From positions 1 to 39,025 of the forward strand of contig QXXE01000038.1 in NCBI GenBank assembly GCA_009911355.1: DNA of 39,025 nucleotides, given 5' to 3'. How positions within the stretch are numbered: position 1 is the first letter of the stretch; every line of letters begins with the position of its first letter. The notes under the pieces were generated by a model that searched no databases, had not been told where the DNA came from, and saw only the letters and a program-made list of their open reading frames with translations. Both the position numbers and the translations under genes were made by a program. Positions 27,990 to 36,146 of the stretch are shown here, piece after piece. The DNA is from Clostridiaceae bacterium. GTDB lineage: Bacteria; Bacillota; Clostridia; Oscillospirales; Butyricicoccaceae.

Positions 27990-30035
27990 TTAAAATGTGA
28001 TTTTGAGAATGCGCTCAGTGGCGCCTTTCACCTTGACCAGCAGATTGTTCCGCTTCGTAGCGGAGAAGCCCAGGCCTGAAAGCTGATCCTCCACATCCTG
28101 AACCGCTGCTTTGCTTCCAAGAGCCTCAAAGACTCGTCGGTGTTGCTCCAACTCAGGCTTCAGGAACTCGTTGTAGAAGCCATTGGGTCGCTCGGGATTG
28201 ACACAGTCCTTGAGCATGAAAAAGTAGTGCCGATGACCGATGCCGTCCTGCTCGTCCCAGTAGTTGGGCGAATACATGACAACAGAGACGGGAACGAACT
28301 GGTTGCTCTTGAGCCCCCAAATATCCCGTGTGGACACAGAGGAGGGGATCAGATCCTTAATCGTGAAGCCGGTGGCCGGGTCATAGGTAACCTCAGCTAC
28401 CTTGACGATTTCGTCCCGCCGAAGCTCCTTCTTATACTCGAAGGAGTGAATCGTTCCATCGAACTCCACCTCAGCCTTGAAGCCGCTCCGACCACCGCTG
28501 TTGGTGTAGCAGTGGACGTACATCAGATAAGTCCCCGGCTTCATGTTGGTCATGGAAGGCCATACAATGTTCTCGACAGCGGGAGTTCCCCTCTGCGGGT
28601 GAATAATATCAATGTCCAGTTCACCGAGGGTCACTCGATCCAGCCTTTCATGGAAGTAAATCTCCCTGCCGTCGGGAAGCCTACAGTGGGCATCATAGTC
28701 ATTCGGGCAGAAATCCTCGTCGTTCCACTGAATGGAGAAACGGAGGATACCATCTACCTTGCCGCCGGCCATCTTCACGTTCTCGCGGATGTCACTGTCA
28801 GTGATGTTGCCGGAGTATGCCCAGCTGAAGCCATTAGCCCACTTGAACATGGTTTTGCTATCTTTATCCGCGGGCGCAATCAGCGAGACCATATTGGCCG
28901 CATGCCGATTCTCCAGCAAAGTCTCCACCGAGGTAGCCGTCGGGAGTACGCTTTTGACGAAATCCTCAATCGAGATCTCCTGTACCCGAGAGAACTTCTT
29001 CGGGTCAACAGCGATGTCCCGCTCCATCTCGCTGAAAATATCAGTCCCGCTCCGGATGCGCTGCGCCGCATTGCGGTTGGCAAACAGGATGTTGTTCACC
29101 GTAATATCGTCCAGAGTAGCGAAGCGCCGCCCCAGGGAAGACAAATATCCAAGGTCGGAGATCGTCTGCTTCGCATTCTCAAGCATTTTCTTTGTGTAAA
29201 TTGCCTTGGGCCGCTTGTAGTTTGTCGGGGCCACGATGACCTCGTATTTGCGAACAGCCTCATCCAGTTCCATCCCCTGGCTGATATTGACCAGGAGAGT
29301 ACCCATGCTGTGGTTGCGGATTCGACCGACTGCCATACCGGCGTTCATGGACTGTTCCCAGGTAAAGTTGTCCCAGAGTTCCTCCGGCGTTGCAGCATAC
29401 ATAGCCTTGTACTTCTTGAATTCCTCCAAGGCGTGCTGCCATTCCTCGCCTTTATACAGGGATTTCTGGCCGATCAGCTCCAGCACGGTATCAACAGCAT
29501 CATCCGTAATCTCCTCCAAAGACCGCTTGAAGACGTTCTTGGTATCCCGGAAAGGGCCTTTGAGGTCGCCGACAGAACGCTGGCTCTTATCGACGAACTT
29601 GGAGGGGAGCTCCAGATAGAAATGTTCCCAGGTCTTCACAGTGCCATCCGAGAGCTGCTCATGGTTCTTGTTGGTGCCGATCTTTGCGAACTTGGAAATA
29701 TAAACGTCCGTAACCGCGTGGGCCTTGATGTAGGCATCCAGCGCATCCGCCACAGGTTGGAACGTGGAGCCGAGATCGGTAAGCTCCCAAATAGTGTGGA
29801 TAATGGCGTCCTTGATGAACACCGCGTTGCCGATGGCCCGGATGAACTGCCGGCAGCAGCTGCAATCGTACTCGCGGCGCTCCCGATAGATTTCGTTGGT
29901 TCCAGCGGGGAAGCTGTCCAAGTACAGGTTCCACAGCGCATCCTTGTCCACTTCCACCTCGTAGACATGGTCGGCAGTCTCGCTCAGTTTTGCGAAATGA
30001 TCTTGAATCGCTTTCTTGAACTTGTTGAATTCCAT
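27990..30035 (-). CDS. Large conserved phage protein with a DUF2135-like segment (681 residues)
   Basis: The N-terminal half begins MEFNKFKKAIQDHFAKLSET and has a Cys/Arg segment (REYDCSCCRQFIRAIGNAVF). The middle is helical (SMNAGMAVGRIRNHSMGTLL, MELDEAVRKYEVIVAPTNYK). Residues about 430-545 read GILRFSIQWNDEDFCPNDYD, AHCRLPDGREIYF, NIVWPSMTNMKPGTYLMYVH, GFKAEVEFDGTIHSFEY, a beta-sandwich pattern resembling DUF2135 domains. The last part is alpha/beta. It is a well-conserved phage protein of unknown activity, in the middle of the nucleotide and replication genes, so probably not a structural protein. AAAGGAG is 10 bases upstream. The long rightward frame opposite it is a shadow. Confidence 0.7.
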   Translation of the reverse strand: MEFNKFKKAIQDHFAKLSETADHVYEVEVDKDALWNLYLDSFPAGTNEIYRERREYDCSCCRQFIRAIGNAVFIKDAIIHTIWELTDLGSTFQPVADALDAYIKAHAVTDVYISKFAKIGTNKNHEQLSDGTVKTWEHFYLELPSKFVDKSQRSVGDLKGPFRDTKNVFKRSLEEITDDAVDTVLELIGQKSLYKGEEWQHALEEFKKYKAMYAATPEELWDNFTWEQSMNAGMAVGRIRNHSMGTLLVNISQGMELDEAVRKYEVIVAPTNYKRPKAIYTKKMLENAKQTISDLGYLSSLGRRFATLDDITVNNILFANRNAAQRIRSGTDIFSEMERDIAVDPKKFSRVQEISIEDFVKSVLPTATSVETLLENRHAANMVSLIAPADKDSKTMFKWANGFSWAYSGNITDSDIRENVKMAGGKVDGILRFSIQWNDEDFCPNDYDAHCRLPDGREIYFHERLDRVTLGELDIDIIHPQRGTPAVENIVWPSMTNMKPGTYLMYVHCYTNSGGRSGFKAEVEFDGTIHSFEYKKELRRDEIVKVAEVTYDPATGFTIKDLIPSSVSTRDIWGLKSNQFVPVSVVMYSPNYWDEQDGIGHRHYFFMLKDCVNPERPNGFYNEFLKPELEQHRRVFEALGSKAAVQDVEDQLSGLGFSATKRNNLLVKVKGATERILKITF

Positions 30036-30060
30036 AAAAATTTTCTCCTTTCAAAATATA

Positions 30061-30096
30061 AAACGAAGGCTCCTCAAAGTAGAGAAACCCTCGTTT
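30061..30096 (-). terminator. Terminator after the ADP-ribosylglycohydrolase gene
   Basis: AAACGAGGG/CCTTCGTTT form the stem around an 18-base loop, followed on the minus strand by TTATATTTTG. It ends 9 bases past the stop of the 30105 gene and abuts the ribosome binding site of the 681-residue gene. Confidence 0.7.
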
Positions 30097-30104
30097 CATT
30101 CAGT

Positions 30105-30890
30105 TTAATAGTAGGCCACTTCAAACTCGACCATGATATCGCGTAGATCTTCTGTCAAATATTTTATGGCCTGCATTTTGATATGTTCCGGGATACCGTA
30201 GTATGCCTCTGCGATTCCTCCCGCAATGGCTGCAATCGTGTCGCTATCGCCACCAATAGAGACAGCAAGTCGTATCGCGCTCTCAAAGTCGTCGGATTCC
30301 AGGAACGCTTTAATTGCTTGTGGTACACTGCCTTGGCAGGATGCATCGAAACGGTACTTCGGGCGTATCTCATCAATCGTGAAGTTCAGGTCGTAAAAGC
30401 GATCTTCGATCAACTCTCGAATTTCCTGTTTCGGCATTTCCTGCAATGCAGCCCAGGTTGCAACTGCGGCAGCCTGAGCGCCTTTTAATCCTTCCGGATG
30501 GTTGTGACTAACTCCGGTGACTATGCCGGAAAGCTTGATGCATTGCTCTATTGTTTCAGCCACATATGCTACCGGACTTACTCTCATGGCCGCCCCATTT
30601 CCGAAGCTGTTATAGGGCTTTGGGGTTCGCTTATGGAGCCACAGATAGAACATCTGACCGTATCCGCAGTTTGGGTACCTCCTACCGATTTCCTGCATAC
30701 ACTTCACGGCATTTTCTCTCAGTCTGCTCCAATCATTGTCGCTTTCAAGCAGCGCTTTTGCAATCGCAAGCGTCATCACGGTGTCATCAGTAAATGAACA
30801 TCTTTTTGTAAACAGCTCGAATTTAGTAGATTTGCAGTTTGCCCGCTCGAACCGAGAACCAACGATGTCGCCGATAATTGCACCGATCAT
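30105..30890 (-). CDS. ADP-ribosylglycohydrolase (DraG family)
   Basis: A 261-residue protein from MIGAIIGDIVGSRFERANCK. The metal-binding motifs are intact: GDIVGS at the start, CSFTDDTVMTLAIAKALLES with T-D-D, NSFGNGAAMRVSPVAYVA, GVSHNHPEGLKGAQAAAVAT, and the final SIGGDSDTIAAIAGGIAEAY with D-x-D-T. It removes ADP-ribose from proteins or other acceptors using two Mg ions. In a phage it could reverse host ADP-ribosylation defence or act with a phage transferase such as the candidate at 1046. GGGAGGTG lies 5 bases before ATG 30890. It is the last gene before a terminator. Confidence 0.92.
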   Translation of the reverse strand: MIGAIIGDIVGSRFERANCKSTKFELFTKRCSFTDDTVMTLAIAKALLESDNDWSRLRENAVKCMQEIGRRYPNCGYGQMFYLWLHKRTPKPYNSFGNGAAMRVSPVAYVAETIEQCIKLSGIVTGVSHNHPEGLKGAQAAAVATWAALQEMPKQEIRELIEDRFYDLNFTIDEIRPKYRFDASCQGSVPQAIKAFLESDDFESAIRLAVSIGGDSDTIAAIAGGIAEAYYGIPEHIKMQAIKYLTEDLRDIMVEFEVAYY

Positions 30891-30936
30891 TTTTTCACCT
30901 CCCATCTGACAGAATATAATGTTCGGCCCAAAGCTG

Positions 30937-31122
30937 TCAACTCTTGATACCGAGCCGTATCTTGGCTTTCTTCAAAGTCATGCCGACTACAAAGGCGGCC
31001 TCGCTCGTAGAAACTTTCGCCTTCGTCATGTCGAGCTCACCTTGACTGCTGTCATCATAGAGAAGTCGGACTTTACAGTTCAAGATGTCCGTCCGTACCA
31101 TTCTGATTCTTTTCTGAGCCAT
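30937..31122 (-). CDS. Small basic protein of unknown function
   Basis: A 61-residue protein: MAQKRIRMVRTDILNCKVRL, LYDDSSQGELDMTKAKVSTS, EAAFVVGMTLKKAKIRLGIK, S. The GGGAAGTGAT site is 3-5 bases upstream. The longer frame from 31311 runs inside the 31073 gene and is rejected. It may be a small sheet-helix DNA- or RNA-binding protein (many Lys/Arg). It overlaps the preceding gene by 50 bases in another frame. Confidence 0.5.
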   Translation of the reverse strand: MAQKRIRMVRTDILNCKVRLLYDDSSQGELDMTKAKVSTSEAAFVVGMTLKKAKIRLGIKS

Positions 31123-31417
31123 CGATATCACTTCCCGTCTTTCTCTCAATGTTGATACACAAGAATTGTACATTGTGGTCACCGGCTTCAATGTCGGCGA
31201 CAGGTTCATTGACGTGAAAGAACAAATTGTTGTAGATTGGTTTCTTGTCGTGGATTTCCATTTTTCCTTCGTCGTCATTAAAGACCAATCTGCTTGTGGT
31301 ACAAGGAACACGAGACATGTGTATAGTTACATGACCCGTTTTGAGAAGTTGACTTAACTCATCCTCAGAAAGGACGATGTTGTAGTTCCCGGATGGGAGA
31401 CAGTAGCCTGCCTTCAT
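31073..31417 (-). CDS. Phage protein of unknown function (114 residues)
   Basis: MKAGYCLPSGNYNIVLSEDE, LSQLLKTGHVTIHMSRVPCT, TSRLVFNDDEGKMEIHDKKP, then VADIEAGDHNVQFLCINIER. It is beta-rich with an N-terminal helix. The composition is protein-like up to residue 95; the last 20 residues are Gly/Asn/Glu-rich and encode the start of the next gene in another frame. AAAGGAAC lies about 7 bases upstream. The start overlaps the end of the 31414 gene (ATGA). Confidence 0.55.
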   Translation of the reverse strand: MKAGYCLPSGNYNIVLSEDELSQLLKTGHVTIHMSRVPCTTSRLVFNDDEGKMEIHDKKPIYNNLFFHVNEPVADIEAGDHNVQFLCINIERKTGSDIDGSEKNQNGTDGHLEL

Positions 31418-31746
31418 TTATACAGTTCCTTTCTCATATAGTCCATGATAATTGTTGAGGCTCTATAAATGGTTCTCTTTTCGGAGTCCGATAATTCCCC
31501 AACATTGTAGCTGTTCAAAATATCAGACCGAAGCTGTTGAATTGCCAGAAAGTTTTCATGCGTGATATTCAACGCAATATAACCCAACTTAGCAAAGTAG
31601 TGAACAAACACAGGAGCATTTGGCTCAGCGGTCCATACTTTTCCGATTATGCCATACATAGCCTCCCTTTGCAGGTCGGTCATACTATCGACCACATCTT
31701 TTATGGTAATTTCAGTTTCTTCAGAGAAGTGGATAATCTTACTCAT
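31414..31746 (-). CDS. Phage protein of unknown function (110 residues)
   Basis: From ATG 31746 with GGAGG 6 bases upstream: MSKIIHFSEETEITIKDVVD, SMTDLQREAMYGIIGKVWTA, EPNAPVFVHYFAKLGYIALN, then LSDSEKRTIYRASTIIMDYM. The LTDxQREAxYxIIG block is typical of a helical phage protein of unknown role. The upstream HD gene ends 13 bases before. It is part of the same run of overlapping genes. Confidence 0.6.
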   Translation of the reverse strand: MSKIIHFSEETEITIKDVVDSMTDLQREAMYGIIGKVWTAEPNAPVFVHYFAKLGYIALNITHENFLAIQQLRSDILNSYNVGELSDSEKRTIYRASTIIMDYMRKELYK

Positions 31747-31759
31747 ACATCCGCCTCCA

Positions 31760-32362
31760 TTACTCAAGGATATGGGAGGCAATCATGTCGGCATGGTGCG
31801 TCCAGAGAACAGTGACGAACTGGTGGATGGCTCGCGTATAGTCATTCCACTCGTTTCTATCCACAAATGCGCCCATATGGTATCGAATGCATAGGATCTC
31901 TTCCAGGGTGAGCTGCATATACTGGGAGAGCAGCATTATGGACTTATCGCCATGCCCTTTGAGCAGAGTATCAGGGTTATGTTCCCACTTAGTCATATCC
32001 TTCTCGCGGATAGTCTCGTGACCTTTGGCGTCCCAAGTGTGCAAAACCGCCTCTGAGTATGGATGCCGGTAAAGGTCAACTTTGCACAAATCATGGAACA
32101 TCCCAACGATGTAAGGTGACTCAGGCCGTTGCCATGTCAGCCCATTGTCCTTGGTGAGAGCAACGAGGACTTGCGTCACATTCCGGCTGTGCTCAAACAG
32201 GCCGCCCTCAAAAGCACCATGATACTTGGTGCTGGCCGGAGCCGTAAAGAAGCCGTTTGCTTTCAAGTCCTGAGTAAAACCGGCCGGAAACAAATGTGCA
32301 GCCGGTTCCATCAAATCGTTGAAATGCCCGATGCGAGGGAGAATATCATAGTCATCCATCAT
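31760..32362 (-). CDS. HD-domain phosphohydrolase
   Basis: A 200-residue protein starting MMDDYDILPRIGHFNDLMEP; an ATG four codons earlier (32374) sits directly on the AAAGG site. The HD residues are visible: HGAFEGGLFEHSRNVTQVLV with the first His, VGMFHDLCKVDLYRHP with the H-D pair, KGHGDKSIMLLSQYM and EEILCIRYHMGAF with further His ligands, and LWTHHADMIASHIL with the last Asp. It resembles the 3'-5' exonuclease or oligonucleotide hydrolase type (YhaM-like) or a nucleotidase. It may cleave dNTPs or cyclic nucleotides; the substrate cannot be read from sequence. Confidence 0.8.
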   Translation of the reverse strand: MMDDYDILPRIGHFNDLMEPAAHLFPAGFTQDLKANGFFTAPASTKYHGAFEGGLFEHSRNVTQVLVALTKDNGLTWQRPESPYIVGMFHDLCKVDLYRHPYSEAVLHTWDAKGHETIREKDMTKWEHNPDTLLKGHGDKSIMLLSQYMQLTLEEILCIRYHMGAFVDRNEWNDYTRAIHQFVTVLWTHHADMIASHILE

Positions 32363-32839
32363 TTGGATCGCCATCCTTTCTTAATATTTTTTGAGTCCAA
32401 TTTGTAAGATCTCTGTTGCGAACCCATTCCGGATTGTCAAATATAAATGTCTCGCCCATATCTGACTTTACCCGAACAAGACACTCTCGCACCCAAAGTC
32501 TGGCCGATAGTCTTGCCAGCATTTTTGTAGTCTCATGTAAAGTTTGTTTGAATAGGCGGTCGCGGAGATTCCCGTGAATCGTAATCAAAACTCTGTCCTG
32601 AGTAGTGAACATCCGGAAATGTCTGTCATCGTAAAGATTACTGGGTTGGTCAAATTCGTCAACGTTGCACGACGAACAGTAACCATTCGGTTGTGACAAG
32701 TGGAACTCCGCGCTTCTTTCCGAGCCAGTAATCCGTGGCAGATGGTGACGACAGTTTGAGCGAGATACATGGCTTCCGCATCACTCCTGGCACAAGTATC
32801 GACTTCGATGACGCCCGTTACATAAGTCCAACAGCTCAT
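32352..32839 (-). pseudogene. Conserved phage protein broken by a one-base deletion
   Basis: From ATG 32839 (AAAGGAG upstream) the frame reads MSCWTYVTGVIEVDTCARSD, AEAMYLAQTVV and then drifts into unlikely sequence to 32585. The neighbouring frame is open from the same point and gives HLPRITGSERSAEFHLSQPN, GYCSSCNVDEF, QDRVLITIHGNLRDRLFKQT, ARLWVRECLVRVKSDMGETF to 32352. Together they match the order I recall for one phage protein family (MSCWTY start, HLPxxTGSE centre, LVxxGxLRDRxFxQT end). The span is 3n-1 bases; one lost base near 32745 explains it. A TTG at 32699 could start a shorter 115-residue product. Confidence 0.6.
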
Positions 32840-32860
32840 TTCGGCTCCTTTCCTAAAATA

Positions 32861-34159
32861 TCAGTCGTAGCTTTCTTGTTTTCCGAGTTCACGGAGTTGG
32901 ACAAAGATCGGAAATTGCAGGCTGTAAAGACCTGTTCGTTTGTCAAGGCTTTCGTCCTTATACTTGACTTCAATGACACGCCCGATCAAACTGATACCGT
33001 CGCTCCAGAACAGCTTCCGCTGCTCATCGGTCATGCCAGAGCCGACCCGTAGGTAGTTACCTTTGTAGCGCACAACGAATGCCCCCAAAGTTCCGGTCAG
33101 TCGCCCCGTCCCCTCTTCAAGGTCTACGACCTCAAGATCTACCGTATAGAACTGCTTCACTTTCAGAATGCCATTGTGACGTCTTCTGAAGTATTTACAG
33201 TTACGGTTCAGCATCATGCCCTCTTTGCCTTCGGCAATCATGCGGTCCAGATACGGCGAAATCATGGACATATCGGTTCCGGTATAGAGAATATCCACAA
33301 CACGAAGAGCAGACAGACCCAGTCTCCGTATCTGCCGTTTCAACTTCTTTAGCTGTTCAAGGCGATCTCGATATCGCAATTTGCTCTCGCCGTAGAGGAA
33401 CTCGGACTTCGGCAAAATATCAAAGATCACCATTTGAATCAGACTCTTATCGCCATCTTCCTGATTGACGATTCCGGTAGTCAGCCGAAAGTTCTCGTTA
33501 TCAGAGACATGGTCGATGTTCTTGCGAATCAGCTCTCCGTCAAGTACCCAATTCTCACAATCCGGGATAAGGTTTTGGATGTCTGCCAGGATATGGTCCA
33601 GTCCATTGAACTCTTTTCCCTGCCGGCTGATGAGCTTTTCCTCAAAGTAGGTACCGCGAACGCCATTGAGCTTTTGACTCAAACTGAACCACTCGTTCTC
33701 ATTCATTTTCAGCTTGCCGATCTGATAAGCCTGCTGCACTTCCCATTGAGGAATGAGCTCGAACCTAAATGCGTCGTTTACAGTCTTGACATCACACCCA
33801 ATCCGAATGGTCTTGGTGATAATGCCCATGTAGAACGACCGCAGTTCGTCCTCCGCACCTTCTAAGAAGGCCTGGACATTTGCCAGCACTTCATCAGTGC
33901 CGGTATGGTTCTGCCGAATGTAAGGCATTAGCTCGTGGAACGAAGTGAACTGAATGGTCGCTTCTTTGACTGCCGCCTTGTTAATCTTTTTCTCAGAGAT
34001 ACCTGTGATGAAGAACGGATTCAACAGATAGTCCAAGAATTTTTTGACGTTTCCGTCATCTCGCTTCTCAGCGAGGAGTTGCTTTTTTGCCTTGATGGAT
34101 GCTGTGCCGGACAAAGTGTCAAAGAATACCTTGACTTCAAGGTCAGGCTGCTTTTGCAA
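32861..34159 (-). CDS. ATP-dependent DNA ligase
   Basis: A 432-residue protein starting at TTG 34159 (MQKQPDLEVKVFFDTLSGTA) with GGAGG 9 bases upstream; the longer frame runs through a terminator. SQKLNGVRGTYFEEKLISRQ is motif I with adenylated Lys163. CENWVLDGELIRKN is motif III, EGKEGMMLNRNCKYFRRR motif IV, and NGILKVKQFYTVDLEVVDLE motif V; an OB-fold follows (GTLGAFVVRYKGNYLRVGSG). The N-terminal part is a ligase-type helical domain. It seals nicks in phage replication. It is cotranscribed with the downstream genes and separated from the helicase by a terminator. Confidence 0.93.
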   Translation of the reverse strand: MQKQPDLEVKVFFDTLSGTASIKAKKQLLAEKRDDGNVKKFLDYLLNPFFITGISEKKINKAAVKEATIQFTSFHELMPYIRQNHTGTDEVLANVQAFLEGAEDELRSFYMGIITKTIRIGCDVKTVNDAFRFELIPQWEVQQAYQIGKLKMNENEWFSLSQKLNGVRGTYFEEKLISRQGKEFNGLDHILADIQNLIPDCENWVLDGELIRKNIDHVSDNENFRLTTGIVNQEDGDKSLIQMVIFDILPKSEFLYGESKLRYRDRLEQLKKLKRQIRRLGLSALRVVDILYTGTDMSMISPYLDRMIAEGKEGMMLNRNCKYFRRRHNGILKVKQFYTVDLEVVDLEEGTGRLTGTLGAFVVRYKGNYLRVGSGMTDEQRKLFWSDGISLIGRVIEVKYKDESLDKRTGLYSLQFPIFVQLRELGKQESYD

Positions 34160-34192
34160 GGCATTTCGCCTCCTTCCATGAAATATAAAAGA

Positions 34193-34210
34193 AGACGCTA
34201 TGTAGCATCT
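34193..34210 (-). terminator. Terminator after the methylase-helicase gene
   Basis: AGATGC/GCGTCT pair (one GU) around TACATA, followed on the minus strand by TCTTTTATATTTC. The stem is short but the U-tract is good. The ligase ribosome binding site follows within 10 bases. Confidence 0.65.
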
Positions 34211-34232
34211 CCTCCGTAATAGGACTTGCAAA

Positions 34233-35924
34233 TTATGCGGCTCTTGGCATTGGCTTTGTAGCCCATCCCACAAACTTACCCTCGTTGAAATTCTTCTTCT
34301 GTTTGAGAGCCTTGCTGATGGCGAGGTCAATTCCAGAGAAGCTTTTCAGATGATAGTAGTGCAGGTCATGGTACGGTGTTGTGAGGCGGTCAATTCGTCC
34401 AGCAGCCTGCGTGGCCACCTTATACGAATACTGCTGAGAGTAGAATATAATAGTGTCAGTCGTGATGCAATTCCACCCCTCACAGCCGGCGGTATATTGA
34501 ACCAGGTAGACCCATTTGTCTCCGGTTGGAATCTCTTGATGCTTATGACCGTTCCACTCTGCGACCTCCGTACCCTCCGAATATCCGAGGGAGCGGAGAA
34601 TCTCCAGTTCATAGTCGTAGCTGTAAAAGATGATGGCCTTGGGATGATCCTCCAAGATTTCGAGCACAGCAACCGATCGGGCGTCATCAGAATTGACAAC
34701 TCTCCGAAGTGCCATACACAATTCCGCTGCCGTTTCGATTGGACGGTCCTCCCAAGAATTCCAACGTTTCCGCATGATGTCTTTGTATTTGGAAATATCA
34801 TACGGAACGGGGATGTCCTCGTGATGAGAAACGGTTTGCCGCTTGAAGTCCATGTTTACGAGGATGCTGTTGCGTAACCGAATTAAACGACCAGTGTTTC
34901 GATAGCTGTCGATTTTCGGGTATTTAGCCCGCCAGTCATAGTTGACATGCTGGTCGACAAAGTCGGTTTTATTGCGATAGAACCCGTTGGCAATGAAGAC
35001 AGGAATATAGTCCTGCCAAGTGTCCCCAGGTGTAGCGGACAGTAAAATCCAGTTGTTGGCCTTGGCAATCTTGAGAAATGCTTTTGTCCAAGCGCCATAA
35101 CCAACCACTCGCTGCTCATCAAATATAAAGAATGCGTTCTTGACCTCTGTGTATTTTCCAATGTTGTTCCATGAGTCCACAACCACAGTGTTCTTGTAGT
35201 AGTTGCACTCAGGATGAGTAGAAAGGAGGAACGGAGCCAGTTCCCCCTCCCACTCGCAGGTATCCCGTTTCCGGGCTGTCGTGATGATATAGAGATTTTG
35301 CGGATTCTTCATGGCAACTTCATCCGATGCGAGAAGATCGCCACCTTGCAAATCGTAGTAGTATGCAAGGGAAGTGCGGGATTTACCGCTTCCGACGCCG
35401 CCGCACAGGATGCATCCGTTTTTCATCTGCTTGATAGCGTCGAGCTGGTAGTCACGGAGATTTATGCGTCCCATTGGCCGCGGCCTCCTTTCAGTAGGTT
35501 CTTTTCCGAATACAACGATCATGGAGGGGAAGGGTGCAGAGTTTTCGCATCCACCAAACTTCAGCCGGCCTTTGATAAACCGTATTTCCGCGTTTCCATA
35601 AATGTATTCATGGAAGCGTTTTGTGTCGGTTCTGGCCGGGATCAGCATAACTGCTACCCCCCCCCGGACTCCATGTTCATAGCACTTTTTGACCCATTCG
35701 GTCTGCTGTTGGTCAGAGTAGGGAGGATTGCAGAACACCGTCTCTCCAGTCCAATCCTGGGCAAGTCCGTTGTCTTCTTCCGTATAGAATTTAGCGCACT
35801 TCGCTGTTTCCGGAGTTGCGCAGGGATCAAGCGTGAAATGGAACTCGGCATCAAGCTCATCAAAGAGCTCCTGCGGCGTTGCCCAATCATTCTTTCCCGT
35901 AGAGAATAGTGCCTGACTTAAAAT
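34233..35924 (-). CDS. Fused adenine methylase and SNF2/DEAD-type helicase, probable ATT start
   Basis: One frame of 563 codons. Residues 1-150 are an N6-adenine methylase of the phage Dam type: LFSTGKNDWATPQELFDELD, FTLDPCATPE, catalytic TVFCNPPYSDQQQTEW, VAVMLIPARTDTKRFH. Residues 151-563 are a superfamily 2 helicase: NLRDYQLDAIKQMKNGCILC, Walker A GGVGSGKSRTS, FFIFDEQRV, LLSATPGDTW, YTAGCEGWN, QAAGRIDRLTTPY. No ATG opens the methylase part; ATT 35924, 8 bases from GGGAGG, is best placed. An internal ATG 35474 with AAAGGAGG could give the helicase alone (413 residues). A G9 tract lies near residue 86. These two are usually separate genes. Confidence 0.85.
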   Translation of the reverse strand: MLSQALFSTGKNDWATPQELFDELDAEFHFTLDPCATPETAKCAKFYTEEDNGLAQDWTGETVFCNPPYSDQQQTEWVKKCYEHGVRGGVAVMLIPARTDTKRFHEYIYGNAEIRFIKGRLKFGGCENSAPFPSMIVVFGKEPTERRPRPMGRINLRDYQLDAIKQMKNGCILCGGVGSGKSRTSLAYYYDLQGGDLLASDEVAMKNPQNLYIITTARKRDTCEWEGELAPFLLSTHPECNYYKNTVVVDSWNNIGKYTEVKNAFFIFDEQRVVGYGAWTKAFLKIAKANNWILLSATPGDTWQDYIPVFIANGFYRNKTDFVDQHVNYDWRAKYPKIDSYRNTGRLIRLRNSILVNMDFKRQTVSHHEDIPVPYDISKYKDIMRKRWNSWEDRPIETAAELCMALRRVVNSDDARSVAVLEILEDHPKAIIFYSYDYELEILRSLGYSEGTEVAEWNGHKHQEIPTGDKWVYLVQYTAGCEGWNCITTDTIIFYSQQYSYKVATQAAGRIDRLTTPYHDLHYYHLKSFSGIDLAISKALKQKKNFNEGKFVGWATKPMPRAA

Positions 35925-35938
35925 GGAGATTACCTCCC

Positions 35939-36142
35939 TTACTTGATTTCGATTCGTTTGTCGCCTTCTTTGAGAGCTAACCGAAGTCGCCGCGAAATAT
36001 CAGTGTATTGCTCAGACCTGAGCTGATGCATCTTGGCGAACTCCCTGTCAGATGTCTCCTTGGACTGCTGTTCGTGCTCCTTTGCCATTTTTTCAAACTC
36101 AACTGCCATCCAAGAGACTTCGATTTTAGTGAATTTTTGCAT
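35939..36142 (-). CDS. Small charged helical protein
   Basis: A 67-residue protein from ATG 36142 with GGAGG 7 bases upstream: MQKFTKIEVSWMAVEFEKMA, KEHEQQSKETSDREFAKMHQ, LRSEQYTDISRRLRLALKEG, DKRIEIK. It is almost entirely Lys/Glu/Gln/Arg helix, probably a coiled-coil dimer. The longer frame from 36184 runs inside the methylase-like gene upstream. The stop is followed at once by the GGGAGG site of the methylase-helicase gene. Function unknown. Confidence 0.6.
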   Translation of the reverse strand: MQKFTKIEVSWMAVEFEKMAKEHEQQSKETSDREFAKMHQLRSEQYTDISRRLRLALKEGDKRIEIK

Positions 36143-36146
36143 AGAC

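Noticed and set aside
28140..30146. Very long rightward frame of 668 codons opposite the 681-residue gene
   Set aside because: It is an antisense shadow of a well-coded leftward gene with its own ribosome binding site; the composition (Leu/Val/Arg-rich, no recognisable motif) is typical of a reverse-frame translation.
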